From CAIYYO01 sp049299895 (GTDB lineage: Archaea; Altiarchaeota; Altiarchaeia; IMC4; QMZM01), in NCBI GenBank assembly GCA_049299895.1, contig JBAQYF010000015.1, positions 5,719 through 69,718 of the forward strand: DNA of 64,000 nucleotides. The letters are read 5' to 3'. Under the pieces are notes generated by a model. That model made no database searches. It worked only from the letters and a program-made list of their open reading frames with translations, and was not told the origin of the DNA. This document shows positions 52,257 to 61,244 of the stretch, one piece after another (the stretch's first letter is position 1; every line of letters begins with the position of its first letter). The position numbers and the translations under genes were made by a program.

Positions 52257-53720
52257 TTAAAGTTTTGTCAGCGAGGATATCACGTCCCACGCCCATTTGT
52301 ATATATTGTTCTCCTTCACGGTCTCGCGCATCTTCTCCATCCGTGCCTTTCTTTCTTCGGGAGGCATCTCTATTCCCTCCTTTATCGCATCCGCGAATTT
52401 CTCTATATCATAGGGGTTTATGAGCACCGCTTCCGGCATTTCCCTGGCGGAGCCTGCGAACCTGCTTAAGAGGAGCATGCCGACTATGTCGTTCTGCGCC
52501 GCTACAAATTCCTTTGCGACAAGGTTCATGCCGTCGTGCAGAGAGCTTACGATGCAGATGTTCGCGAGTTTGTAGAACGAGATTATGCTGTTCATGTCGG
52601 TGTATTCCCCCAAATAGATTATCGGCTTCCAGTGGTCTCTTCCGTACTTCCAGTTTATGTCCCGGACCAGGGCTTCTATCTCGTCATTCAGCTTTTTGTA
52701 TGCGCCGATGTATATCCTGCTCGGGGCGCCCAGCTGTATGAAGACAAAGCGTCCCTGGTACTCGGGATATTTTTCCAGGAACCGGTCAATGGCCTTGAAT
52801 CTCTCGGGTATTCCTTTAGTGTAGTCTATTCGCTCCACGCCGACGCCCACTATCTTGTCATTCAGGTTGTATTTCCTCTTGATCTGGACCATCACCATCT
52901 CTGTTTCGGGCAGGTTCGAGATGTCCGAGACGTACTTGTAGTCGGCGCCTATCGGAAAAGGCTTCACAAGGGTCGTTATGCCCTTATGCGAGACGGAATA
53001 AAGGTCCCGGTCAGTCTTTGCTTCAAGGGTCATATCTACCGTGTCCAGGAAATTATTGCAGTTGTAGCGCGTATGAAAGCCAATGACGTCGTTTGCAAGG
53101 AGGCCTTCTAGTATCTCCTCCTTCCACGGACATATCCGGAACGCCTCGGGATTCGGCCAGGGAATATGCCAGAAATGCGCGGTCACGAGGTCCGGCCTTC
53201 TCTCCTTAAGGATCTTCGGAACCAGCGACAGATGGAAATCCTGGAGCCATACGAACGCTTTCTGATCGCCGACTTCTTCTAATATGGCGTCGGCAAAACG
53301 CTCGTTGATCTTTTTGTAGGTGTTCCAATCAGATTCGTCGAATTTCGGCCTAACGTAGACTATATGACACAGGGGCCAGAAGGTCTCGTTCGAAAGCCCG
53401 TAATAATATCTCTCTTCTTCTTCTTTACTCATCCAAACCCTTTTGAGAGTGTATTTCGGACTATTCGGAGGAACTTCTATCCTGTTTTTCTCCCCGACCG
53501 TTTCCTTGTCGGCATCCCCGCTGCCGTGCGCGACCCATACCCCGCCGCACGCCTGCATCACGGAATCAAGGGCGATAGCCATGCCGCTTGCGGGACGCAG
53601 GAATTCTATCTTGTCCTCTTTATACGTGTGCACATACGGCTCCCTGTTGCTCGCAACGATAAACAGTGATTCTCCAAGCTTGGATTTTACCAGTTCCTTC
53701 AGATTAGACTTAGTTAACAT
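52257..53720 (-). CDS. otsA: Trehalose-6-phosphate synthase
   Basis: A 487-residue GT20 enzyme that links glucose from NDP-glucose to glucose-6-phosphate. Motifs are SNREPYVHTYKEDKIEF, FVWLQDFHLSLVPKILKERR, IGFHTRYNCNNFLDTVDM, GVERIDYTKGIPERF and SLHDGMNLVAKEFVAAQND. Together with otsB it forms the two-step route, while treT in the same operon is the one-step route. Its promoter lies in 53721-53968, an AT-rich interval with no other feature. Confidence 0.95.
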   Translation of the reverse strand: MLTKSNLKELVKSKLGESLFIVASNREPYVHTYKEDKIEFLRPASGMAIALDSVMQACGGVWVAHGSGDADKETVGEKNRIEVPPNSPKYTLKRVWMSKEEEERYYYGLSNETFWPLCHIVYVRPKFDESDWNTYKKINERFADAILEEVGDQKAFVWLQDFHLSLVPKILKERRPDLVTAHFWHIPWPNPEAFRICPWKEEILEGLLANDVIGFHTRYNCNNFLDTVDMTLEAKTDRDLYSVSHKGITTLVKPFPIGADYKYVSDISNLPETEMVMVQIKRKYNLNDKIVGVGVERIDYTKGIPERFKAIDRFLEKYPEYQGRFVFIQLGAPSRIYIGAYKKLNDEIEALVRDINWKYGRDHWKPIIYLGEYTDMNSIISFYKLANICIVSSLHDGMNLVAKEFVAAQNDIVGMLLLSRFAGSAREMPEAVLINPYDIEKFADAIKEGIEMPPEERKARMEKMRETVKENNIYKWAWDVISSLTKL

Positions 53721-53968
53721 CTTGTCATCGAATATATGATTTATTCACTCAACTCGCAGACCATATCCTTGATAATTTCTTAGATTCAAGGACATAAAAA
53801 CAACGGGCGGGAAAAATAGGCGTATTGATCAGCCGCTGTCTTGCCATCCGGCAATCTCTTTTCCGGATATCTCCATAGTATTCAAACCTCCGGACATTTC
53901 AACATATAAAGTATTTATAGTATCCGGGATTAAATAGAAATATCAAAGACCTTATTTAGAGCATTTAA

Positions 53969-54334
53969 ATGGCTAAAACGGTTTTCAAAGGACGCGGAAC
54001 GCTTATTTCCGGCACATGTCCCCGCTGTCCTGAAATGGTGAGCGTTTTTCTACGGGAAGACGAAGCCTACAAGAACAGCAGATGCAATTACTGCGGGACG
54101 GATATTTACGGCGACGGGATATCGGGCATAATCCGGGAAGGGCATCACGTCAGTCTGATCCCCCCGAAAGGCGGGAGGGACGATTCTGTGCATGAGACTG
54201 CGATCTGTCCTCCCGAGATCCTCGAGTATGATAAAAAGCGGCAGGAGGACTTGCAGGAGATGGACAGGCAGCATCTGATCTTTGAGATACCTCACAGGAT
54301 ACTCAAGCGGACCAAAAGAGAGATGAGCGGATGA
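53969..54334 (+). CDS. Zinc-ribbon protein, twin 1
   Basis: A 121-residue protein. The first 60 residues are a zinc ribbon (CPRCPEMV, then CNYCGTDI) inside a block shared with the gene at 54881: A-K-x-V-F-x-G-x-G-x-L-I-[ST]-G-[TA]-CPRCPE, S-YKN-[SA]-[RK]-C, GD-[GA]-IS-[GE]-IIREGH. The second half is charged and unrelated to the twin. A TATA-like gtatttatag stands at 53911-53920. Its stop overlaps the cytosine deaminase start (ATGA). Function unknown. Confidence 0.7.
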   Translation: MAKTVFKGRGTLISGTCPRCPEMVSVFLREDEAYKNSRCNYCGTDIYGDGISGIIREGHHVSLIPPKGGRDDSVHETAICPPEILEYDKKRQEDLQEMDRQHLIFEIPHRILKRTKREMSG

Positions 54335-54795
54335 ACGGAAAGGACATGGATCATAGAAAGTACATGGAGGAAGCGTATAAGGAGGCGTTGTTGGGCCGGA
54401 AGGAAGGGGGGATACCCATAGGCGCGGTTCTCGTAATAGACGGAAAGATAATTGGGAGAGGCCATAACAAACGCGTCCAGAAGAAGTCTGCGATACTGCA
54501 TGCGGAGATTTCCTGCCTGGAAAATGCAGGCAGGCTTACGGCAAAGGATTACTCCAAATGCACGCTTTATTCCACGCTCTCTCCATGCGACATGTGCTCG
54601 GGTGCCGTGCTGCTGTATAAGATCCCGGTCGTCGTCATCGGGGAAAATAAATCCTTCAAGGGCCCCGAGGCGCATCTGAAGAGAAGGGGAGTTAAACTGA
54701 TAAACCTCAAAGACGAAAAGTGCGTGAATCTGATGGCTGTTTTTATCAAAGAAAATCCCGGGATCTGGAACGAAGACATAGGCGAGCAGAACTGA
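54331..54795 (+). CDS. Cytosine deaminase, yeast (Fcy1) type
   Basis: A 154-residue zinc deaminase whose whole length follows yeast cytosine deaminase: EAYKEALLGRKEGGIPIGAV, GRGHNKRVQKKSAILHAEIS, LYSTLSPCDMCSGAVLLYKI, VVIGENKSFKGPE and FIKENPGIWNEDIGE at the end. The zinc site is H-A-E plus PCDMC. The expected reaction is cytosine to uracil for pyrimidine salvage. This type is mainly fungal, with some bacterial and archaeal members. The start overlaps the zinc-ribbon gene stop (ATGA). Confidence 0.92.
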   Translation: MNGKDMDHRKYMEEAYKEALLGRKEGGIPIGAVLVIDGKIIGRGHNKRVQKKSAILHAEISCLENAGRLTAKDYSKCTLYSTLSPCDMCSGAVLLYKIPVVVIGENKSFKGPEAHLKRRGVKLINLKDEKCVNLMAVFIKENPGIWNEDIGEQN

Positions 54796-54880
54796 CCGGA
54801 GCTTGCATGCGCCTGTTTTGCGTATTTATATTCACAGTGTCCTATCTTTAATCGAATGTTTTTGGAGGATTTGATACCTG

Positions 54881-55078
54881 ATGGCAAAGGTCGTATTCGA
54901 AGGAATTGGTTCGCTTATAACCGGGGCATGTCCCAGATGCCCTGAGAGAGTTACCGTCCTCGTAAAGCACGGGGAAAGTTACAAGAACGCAAAATGCATA
55001 TATTGCGGCGCCGACATACATGGCGACGCGATCTCAGAGATCATCCGGGAAGGGCATTGCCCCGGGATAGACAGCTAA
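54881..55078 (+). CDS. Zinc-ribbon protein, twin 2
   Basis: A 65-residue protein that is nearly only the zinc ribbon of twin 1: VVFEGIGSLITGACPRCPER, CIYCGADIHGDAISEIIREG, then a short end. Four Cys form one site. It follows the deaminase after 85 bases with AT-rich DNA and has its own likely promoter; the next gene starts 5 bases after its stop. Confidence 0.7.
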   Translation: MAKVVFEGIGSLITGACPRCPERVTVLVKHGESYKNAKCIYCGADIHGDAISEIIREGHCPGIDS

Positions 55079-55083
55079 AAAAA

Positions 55084-55464
55084 ATGGATGGAAACGCGTT
55101 TGCAATGGGCTTCCTGAAGCATCATGAAGCCGTCGGCGAAAAGAGGCTCTTTAATCTTTTGGTGGAAAGCATCGTCGACGACGAGGAGATATGCGAGGCG
55201 CATATGCAGATAAACGGCGAAGAGGATTTCTGCCTGGAAGTGGAGGAAAGTATCTCGGGAGATCTGCGCAGCATTCGCGTATCCGTTTACAGAGCGCTTG
55301 CAGGGGAGCATGTCACTTCGTCGATAACCGCGGAGATGGATTATGAAGAGAGGAACAGAGCATATTATTACCTGGACGAAGAGTTCCCCAGGATGTCCCT
55401 TGCGGATGTGTATTCCGATATCATGGAAGTCATACGAAGGGTCGAGAAGGTAGCCCTCTTATAG
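55084..55464 (+). CDS. Acidic protein of unknown function
   Basis: A 126-residue protein with strong net negative charge (VESIVDDEEICEAHMQINGE, EDFCLEVEESISG). Alternating strands and a final helix (SLADVYSDIMEVIRRVEKVA) suggest a small alpha-beta fold. It starts 5 bases after the twin 2 stop and is probably co-transcribed. No family recognised. Confidence 0.6.
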   Translation: MDGNAFAMGFLKHHEAVGEKRLFNLLVESIVDDEEICEAHMQINGEEDFCLEVEESISGDLRSIRVSVYRALAGEHVTSSITAEMDYEERNRAYYYLDEEFPRMSLADVYSDIMEVIRRVEKVALL

Positions 55465-55560
55465 TCTTTATCGTTCTTATTTATATGTCTTTAAACTGGA
55501 GATATATTAGATATATATTTTTGCATGAGTTGCAGTAAATATACACGGGGAGGGGAAAAA

Positions 55561-55899
55561 ATGAGTCTCGTGGACACAGCTAAATACATGCACAAAAGCA
55601 GCCTTGACTGCGCTCTGAATATTCTGACAAGCGATGAATTCGCCGAAAAAGGAGAGCACGTCGTCCGTGGGAGGAACGTTCTTTCAGGCATAGTCGGACA
55701 GAATAAAAAGAAGTACCTGCGAAGCGACCTCCAGAAGGCGATAGTCGACAGCGTATACGCACTGCGCATATGGGGCGAGGCGGAATACATAAAAGAGATG
55801 GAGGAGAAATATTCAGTGGACCTCGACGAGAGCATGCTCAGGGTAATACTGAAAGAATTCAAGAAAGAGCCTCCGCAGGAATACGAGAAAAGACAGTAG
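55561..55899 (+). CDS. Helical protein of unknown function
   Basis: A 112-residue all-helical, charged protein (SSLDCALNILTSDEFAEKGE, SDLQKAIVDSVYALRIWGEA, EKYSVDLDESMLRVILKEFK). A GGGGA-type Shine-Dalgarno (ggaggggaaaaa) lies just before the ATG at 55561, which is therefore preferred over an upstream frame start at 55525. No family recognised. Confidence 0.6.
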   Translation: MSLVDTAKYMHKSSLDCALNILTSDEFAEKGEHVVRGRNVLSGIVGQNKKKYLRSDLQKAIVDSVYALRIWGEAEYIKEMEEKYSVDLDESMLRVILKEFKKEPPQEYEKRQ

Positions 55900-55921
55900 T
55901 TTTTCTTTTTCTGATTTTTTT
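55900..55921 (+). terminator. T-rich terminator
   Basis: T-tracts (ttttcttttt, then gattttttt) follow the stop at 55899 immediately. Confidence 0.5.
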
Positions 55922-56054
55922 ATTCATCCGGTTTATACCGTTTATCCGCCAAATAAAACTCAGAGCTCATAAGCGTCATCATTCGTCCCCGTGGGACATC
56001 AGCAGCGATTTTTTTTCTCATCACAGTTTTTTATTGTAATGTAAGGTATAGTTC

Positions 56055-56136
56055 GCCAGGCGGGTGCGCCAGCAGGCGCACACTTCCGTTTGGTAAACTG
56101 CGCTTATAGGCGCACGTCATACCCGTGGCATGACTT
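56055..56136 (+). ncRNA. Candidate structured RNA with three hairpins
   Basis: Between two convergent genes a GC-rich island forms successive hairpins: TGCGCC/GGCGCA with an AGCA loop (56065-56080), TGCGC/GCGCA with a 6-base loop (56099-56114) and GTCAT/ATGAC (56116-56134). A T-run follows on the plus strand (about 56147-56154). The flanks are AT-rich. This could be a small RNA or simply a compound transcription stop; no known RNA family is recognised and no promoter is clear. Confidence 0.3.
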
Positions 56137-56160
56137 TCTTAAAGGTTTTTTTATTTGTAG

Positions 56161-57435
56161 TTACAAGAGGTCTTTTGGTATCCTCTGGTATTTGTAGTGT
56201 TCTTCCGGCTTTTCTCTTTCTCTTATCAGCTCGTATTTGCCGTTCGAACGGATAAGCACTTCAGGAGGCATCAGCCTCGTATTGTACCTGCTCGCCATGG
56301 AGTATCCGTAGGCGCCTGCATCCATGATCGCAAGGAGGTCTCCTGCCTGCGCTTTCGGAAGCATGCGGTCTTTCGCAAAAAGGTCGCCTGATTCGCAGAC
56401 GTTCCCTGCGACGTCGTATAATTCCGTCTTCTGCTCTTTTTCTTTGCCGACGAGTTCTATCCTGTGGTATGCGTCGTACATCGCCGGGCGTATGAGTGTG
56501 TTGAATCCTGCGTCGGTGTTTATGAATTTTTTGTAGGGTGTCTCTTTTACCGTCTGCACTCTTGCGAGGACCATTCCGGTATTCGCGACAAGGTATCTTC
56601 CCGGTTCAAGCCACAACGCCGGTTCATAGCCTAATAATTTGTTCCATTTCTCGATAACAGGCACTACCGCCGCTGCGTAGTCTTCAGGTTTTGCGGTCTT
56701 CTCATCCCGGTAGGGTATGCCGAGGCCTCCTCCCAGGTCGACGTATTCCAGTTTTATGTGCAGATCCTTTTTCAGCCTGAGCGCGAATTCCATCATCTTC
56801 TCCGCGGAGTCCACAAATGGAGCGACTTCTGTTATCTGCGAGCCTATGTGTGTTTGTACGCCGACCGCCTTTATGTGGTCCAGCCCTGCTGCGGTCTTGT
56901 AGGCATTGAATGCGGCATCTTCTTCTATGTGTACGCCGAATTTTGAGCCTTTGAGCCCGGTCGCTATCTTAGCATGCGTCTTTGGATCCACGCCAGGGTT
57001 TATGCGGAAGGATATTTTCACGGTCTTCTTCCTTTTCTTTGCCTCACCCTGTATCAACATGAGGTCGGGAACAGAATCAGCGTTTATTATCGCACCTGAG
57101 TCAATGGCGTATCCTATCTCTTCAGGGGATTTGGAATTATTAGTATACATTATATCAGCACCCGCAAGCCCTATCTTCCGGGCCGTTGCAAGTTCGCCTC
57201 CGGATACAACGTCAGCCCCGGCCCCTTCTTTCTTGAGCAGGGTGCACAGGGCAAGGCTCGTGTTTGCTTTGTAAGCATATAATACTTTAACGGATGGATA
57301 CCTTTTCTTGAACGCGGAATAAAATTCCCTGTAATTGTTTATCAGCCGCTCTTCGTAATAGACATATGAAGGGGTTCCGAATTCTTCCGCTATCTTTTTT
57401 AAAGTAGATGGATCCATTTTTACCCTTTGCTCCAT
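56161..57435 (-). CDS. lysA: Diaminopimelate decarboxylase
   Basis: A 424-residue PLP enzyme (fold III) that makes lysine from meso-diaminopimelate. The PLP-lysine motif is VLYAYKANTSLALCTLLKK. VSGGELATARKIG, the phosphate-binding VDLGGGLGIPYRDE, the EPGRYLVANTG segment, the dimer-site NVCESGDLFAKDR and GAYGYSMASRYNTR all match LysA. Length is normal. No other lysine gene lies nearby. Confidence 0.95.
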   Translation of the reverse strand: MEQRVKMDPSTLKKIAEEFGTPSYVYYEERLINNYREFYSAFKKRYPSVKVLYAYKANTSLALCTLLKKEGAGADVVSGGELATARKIGLAGADIMYTNNSKSPEEIGYAIDSGAIINADSVPDLMLIQGEAKKRKKTVKISFRINPGVDPKTHAKIATGLKGSKFGVHIEEDAAFNAYKTAAGLDHIKAVGVQTHIGSQITEVAPFVDSAEKMMEFALRLKKDLHIKLEYVDLGGGLGIPYRDEKTAKPEDYAAAVVPVIEKWNKLLGYEPALWLEPGRYLVANTGMVLARVQTVKETPYKKFINTDAGFNTLIRPAMYDAYHRIELVGKEKEQKTELYDVAGNVCESGDLFAKDRMLPKAQAGDLLAIMDAGAYGYSMASRYNTRLMPPEVLIRSNGKYELIREREKPEEHYKYQRIPKDLL

Positions 57436-57531
57436 TTAATTTATGATTTTTAGGGCTATATATGACCCATCGGACGCATGTTTTTATACATGCGATATAA
57501 ATATGTTTATTGTCCGGAAGCTATTCCCATA

Positions 57532-57768
57532 ATGACAGATAACGTAGACAATCTCCTGAAGGAATTGAGAAGGAAGAACCACGAAAAGAAGAGAATAGTA
57601 TTAGCCTCGGGAGGAAATACCGATGGGGGACCGGTCGCTAAAGTTTCATCCGGGGAAGACAGGAAGGCAGATAGTATCATAGATGAAGAGACTGCGGCTA
57701 AATCGGGCGTCACAAAAGGATTCAATGACTTGCATGAAGTTGCTTCCAGGATAAAAGGTAAAAAATGA
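57532..57768 (+). CDS. Small charged protein upstream of the DUF835 gene
   Basis: A 78-residue charged protein (NLLKELRRKNHEKKRIVLAS, ADSIIDEETAAKSG, FNDLHEVASRIKGKK) without Cys or membrane segment. Its stop overlaps the next ATG (ATGA), so it is coupled to the DUF835 membrane protein and is probably a cytoplasmic partner. The start at 57532 is preferred over the in-frame start at 57478, which adds a Tyr-rich piece read through the promoter. Confidence 0.6.
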   Translation: MTDNVDNLLKELRRKNHEKKRIVLASGGNTDGGPVAKVSSGEDRKADSIIDEETAAKSGVTKGFNDLHEVASRIKGKK

Positions 57769-58625
57769 TCGACCTGAACAGAGAGACGATATTGGCCATT
57801 AATATAATTGCTGTCTCACTGTCGGTAGTGGCCATGGTTTATTGGACCAAACTTTATCGCAAACTGTATAAGAACAGCCGCCAGGAATCCCAGGGATGGG
57901 TCTGGCTGTCGGTCGCCGTATTGGGTATACTGCTCTTCAATATCTCCAGTATCTACGTAGTATTCCATGACGCCCCTGTATACGAGTTGATGAATATCGT
58001 CGGGAGGAGCATCATTGCGGTATCCATGACAGTCGGAGCGTATCTTTTGTATTCGCCTATGAAAAAGGGGGTCCTTTATTCCTTCGTCCCGGTGACTCCC
58101 GTTGCTGAAAAAGAGGGAGAGAAGACCGTATTAACGGAGATTGCCAGGGTCGGGCACAGCTATCTCATACAGGAGGAAAAGCCGGAAAAGGCAACCGATG
58201 TCTTCCTGAACCTCGTTACTCACGGAGCCCAGGGCCTGTACATCACGCGCAGATACCCAAAAGAGGTAAGAGAAACTTATAACCTGAAGGTCACGCCCAT
58301 AATCTGGCTCACCCACGAGAAGACAGATGAAGGACACATCAACCCCACGGACATCGTGGAATTGTCGCACACAATAAAAGAATTCATAAAGAAAACGGGA
58401 GACGGCGTAGTCCTGATAGACGGCTTGGAGTACCTGATAACCCAGAACGACTACAAGGACATACTCAAGTTCATACAATCTCTCTCAGACAGCATAGCAG
58501 TAAGCAGCTCCCGCCTGATAATACCGATCGATCCGTCCAGCCTGAACGAGCAGCAGTTCCACCTCCTGAAAAGGGACATGATGGTTCTGGAGCCCGGCAT
58601 GAGGGGAATGAATCAGACATTTTAA
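57765..58625 (+). CDS. DUF835 membrane protein
   Basis: A 286-residue protein with three N-terminal transmembrane helices (about residues 9-27, 43-64 and 75-95) and a cytoplasmic DUF835 domain (about 125-285). The latter shows GHSYLIQEEKPEKATDVFLN, THGAQGLYITRRYPKEV, VLIDGLEYLITQNDYKDILK and IIPIDPSSLNEQQFHLLKRD. DUF835 is an ATPase-like fold lacking clear nucleotide motifs, common in archaeal signalling proteins. Overlaps the small gene before it; the methyltransferase gene starts 1 base after it. Confidence 0.88.
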   Translation: MIDLNRETILAINIIAVSLSVVAMVYWTKLYRKLYKNSRQESQGWVWLSVAVLGILLFNISSIYVVFHDAPVYELMNIVGRSIIAVSMTVGAYLLYSPMKKGVLYSFVPVTPVAEKEGEKTVLTEIARVGHSYLIQEEKPEKATDVFLNLVTHGAQGLYITRRYPKEVRETYNLKVTPIIWLTHEKTDEGHINPTDIVELSHTIKEFIKKTGDGVVLIDGLEYLITQNDYKDILKFIQSLSDSIAVSSSRLIIPIDPSSLNEQQFHLLKRDMMVLEPGMRGMNQTF

Positions 58626-58626
58626 G

Positions 58627-59199
58627 ATGATTTCTGTTGTTTACAAATCCCGGCTCTACAGGGAACTACTTGATAAGACAGTAAAGCAGGGCGACGTCGT
58701 CATAGAGATAGGCCCCCATGTGGGCAGCGCAACGAAACTATACTGCCCGAGGGCCGGCCTAACAGTGGCGTTAGACAAGGGCGCGCAGTCGGATGAGGCA
58801 TTCAAAAAGCTGTCGGAGAAAAACCCGAACCTCATTTTTTTCAGGGACGATGCCCGCAGCTTCGACGCAGTACAAAGAGTCCTTGAAAAAACGCAGAGAT
58901 GCGATGTCCTCGCAGTGGACATGGGAGGAGGGCGCTTCGCAGACACCGTATTCAAGGTATGGGCAGTCTGGTCCGGGGTTTTCCAGCCTCGACACTCGAT
59001 CATACGTAACCGCAGCATGGCAGAATTCATACAAAAGGCAAAGGTCGAAGATCCCTCCATTGTCATGGATTTTCCTGCCGACGGCTGGCTGTCTACCTGG
59101 GGGAGAACTGTTCCCTCCCGCCTGAAAGACCAGCTGGGCGAATTCTCTTTCTGGGTTGACCCGGCAAGCATGGATGCTTTTAAAGGTAAAAAGAAATAG
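58627..59199 (+). CDS. SAM-dependent methyltransferase-like protein
   Basis: A 190-residue Rossmann-fold protein. Motif I is VVIEIGPHVGSATKLYCP (E-x-G-P-x-x-G), then an Asp-ending strand LTVALDKGAQS, FFRDDARSF and DVLAVDMGGGRFADTVF, compatible with a class I methyltransferase. It ends FWVDPASMDAFKGKKK. Substrate unknown. Third gene of the operon with the DUF835 protein; convergent with the secreted-protein gene (3 bases). Confidence 0.75.
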   Translation: MISVVYKSRLYRELLDKTVKQGDVVIEIGPHVGSATKLYCPRAGLTVALDKGAQSDEAFKKLSEKNPNLIFFRDDARSFDAVQRVLEKTQRCDVLAVDMGGGRFADTVFKVWAVWSGVFQPRHSIIRNRSMAEFIQKAKVEDPSIVMDFPADGWLSTWGRTVPSRLKDQLGEFSFWVDPASMDAFKGKKK

Positions 59200-59202
59200 G
59201 AT

Positions 59203-60930
59203 TTATTTTTCCACAGTGAATTCAATATCCACCAATGCCCCTTCTCCGCATACGCAGCATCCTATGCATGTGCTGCCAGACTGCCAGGTAACCACGCCGC
59301 TGACTGCGTCCGCCATACACCACGTAGTTATGAATACGCCGTTCGAGTTCTTTGTGTCTTCCGAGACAGTGCATTTGCCCACGGATGTGATCTTCCATCC
59401 GCTCTCGGGATTCAGTTTGACGAATCCCTTGTTCTGGGGCTGTCCTACGTCGCAGTCCGGAGTCGACCTTCCCCTTACGAGAACCATGTATTTACTCGGT
59501 GATATGTACTTTCGCTCTATGTGCCATGAGTCTGGATATTCGCCGTTTCGTCCGTCAAATGGACAGTACCGGTTGTATGTTGTGTAAGTGTCATCGCTTT
59601 CCGAGAACTTCGCATAATATGTAGCGCCATCAACAGCATCTGCGCCCCATATCTGCGGCGTATAGGCCTTCCATTTGGCTATTTTAAAAGAGGCGGACAC
59701 GTCCCATTTAATGCCGGAGAACAATGTCGTGGTGGTAGCAGCCCTTGTCGAGGTTGTAGTCGAGGTCTTTCGCGTAGTTGTTGTCGTAGTCAGCGGATTA
59801 GCAAAAAAAGATCGAGGAGTCGACCATTTGCTTATCTCCTTTTTCTGGTATTCCACTACCGCTTTATATTGATATTGACCCGGCTGAGAAGGAGTCCAAT
59901 CCGAGGAGTACCATCTTTTAGCTCCGGGTTTAAGCGACGCAGAGGCGATTCCGTCAATCACATCACATGCCTTGTAGGAGACGTAGTTGTCTATTCCCGG
60001 GCCCTTCACCCAGAATCGCACAAAGCAATTCGCCCCCATATCAGCGTTGCCGGTGTTCGCAACCTCGGCCCCCATGGATACCTTCTTTCCGACAAAAGCC
60101 GCAGTGATGGTTTTAGTCTGTGTGATCGAAGCAGTCGACGTCCTTGCCAGCACCTTGAAAACCTGTCCGCCAGACCATGCGCTGATGGGCGCTTTCAGGT
60201 ATTCGACATAGGCCTTGTAGGTGTAATCGCCCGCCTGCGGAGCAGTCCAGGTAACCTGGTACCATCTCAATTCTCCCGGTTTCAGAGGACTTGCAAGGCC
60301 CCCCTGCCCGTTCACGGTGCATGCTTTGTATCTTACATAGTTATCTATGCCCGGCCCGGTAACGTATATCCTGACAAAGCAGTTATCTGCAAGGTTTACG
60401 CTGCCTGTGTTCTTGACCTGCGCCCAGAGGACGACCGGCGTTCCCTGGTAGGTATTGGCTACTTGTGACAGGCTTGTTACCTGCGCACTCGTAACTTTTG
60501 GAGTGACTTTAAAGGACTGCCCTGTAGACCATGGACTAATCTGTGCGCCGTAGTTCTCAACCATGGCATAGTATTTGTAGTCGCCGGCTTGCGGGGGAGT
60601 CCAGGTAATACGATACCAGCGTTGCTCTCCGGGAACAAGGACTCCAATATTGCTTCCATAATCGTTGACAGTGCAGACTCTGTAACCCACATATTTATTC
60701 GTCGCAGGACCCATCACATAGAAGCGCACAAAACAGTAGCCATCCAGATTGACGTTCCCCGTGTTCTTAACCTGGGCCCACAGGTAGACAGAGTTCCCTT
60801 CAGAAGTGCTTGGAACCTGGGAAAGGCTTGTAACCTGGGCGCTGGCCACAGGAACCAAAGCCGCAGCGTTCAATGAGAGCACAGATAAAAAAACAAACAC
60901 CAAACCGAAATAATTGGATATTTTTGCCAT
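59203..60930 (-). CDS. Secreted protein with three repeated Ig-like domains and Thr-rich linker
   Basis: A 575-residue protein with a signal peptide (NYFGLVFVFLSVLSLNAAAL). Three repeats of about 105 residues follow, each beginning A-Q-V-T-S-L-S-Q-V or a variant and containing VYLWAQVKNTGNVNLDGYCF, a Y-V-x-Y-(R/K)-x-C pattern, W-T-x-x-Q-x-G-D-Y-x-Y-K and I-S-x-W-S. This is the layout of CARDB-type adhesion modules. A Thr/Ser linker (about residues 385-410) leads to a Cys-rich C-terminal domain ending CIGCCVCGEGALVDIEFTVE. It is probably displayed at the cell surface. The start at 60930 gives the better signal peptide. A long TA microsatellite lies 28 bases upstream. Confidence 0.8.
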   Translation of the reverse strand: MAKISNYFGLVFVFLSVLSLNAAALVPVASAQVTSLSQVPSTSEGNSVYLWAQVKNTGNVNLDGYCFVRFYVMGPATNKYVGYRVCTVNDYGSNIGVLVPGEQRWYRITWTPPQAGDYKYYAMVENYGAQISPWSTGQSFKVTPKVTSAQVTSLSQVANTYQGTPVVLWAQVKNTGSVNLADNCFVRIYVTGPGIDNYVRYKACTVNGQGGLASPLKPGELRWYQVTWTAPQAGDYTYKAYVEYLKAPISAWSGGQVFKVLARTSTASITQTKTITAAFVGKKVSMGAEVANTGNADMGANCFVRFWVKGPGIDNYVSYKACDVIDGIASASLKPGAKRWYSSDWTPSQPGQYQYKAVVEYQKKEISKWSTPRSFFANPLTTTTTTRKTSTTTSTRAATTTTLFSGIKWDVSASFKIAKWKAYTPQIWGADAVDGATYYAKFSESDDTYTTYNRYCPFDGRNGEYPDSWHIERKYISPSKYMVLVRGRSTPDCDVGQPQNKGFVKLNPESGWKITSVGKCTVSEDTKNSNGVFITTWCMADAVSGVVTWQSGSTCIGCCVCGEGALVDIEFTVEK

Positions 60931-60953
60931 TTCGTAATACACCAAATAACCAC

Positions 60954-61244
<291 letters not shown>

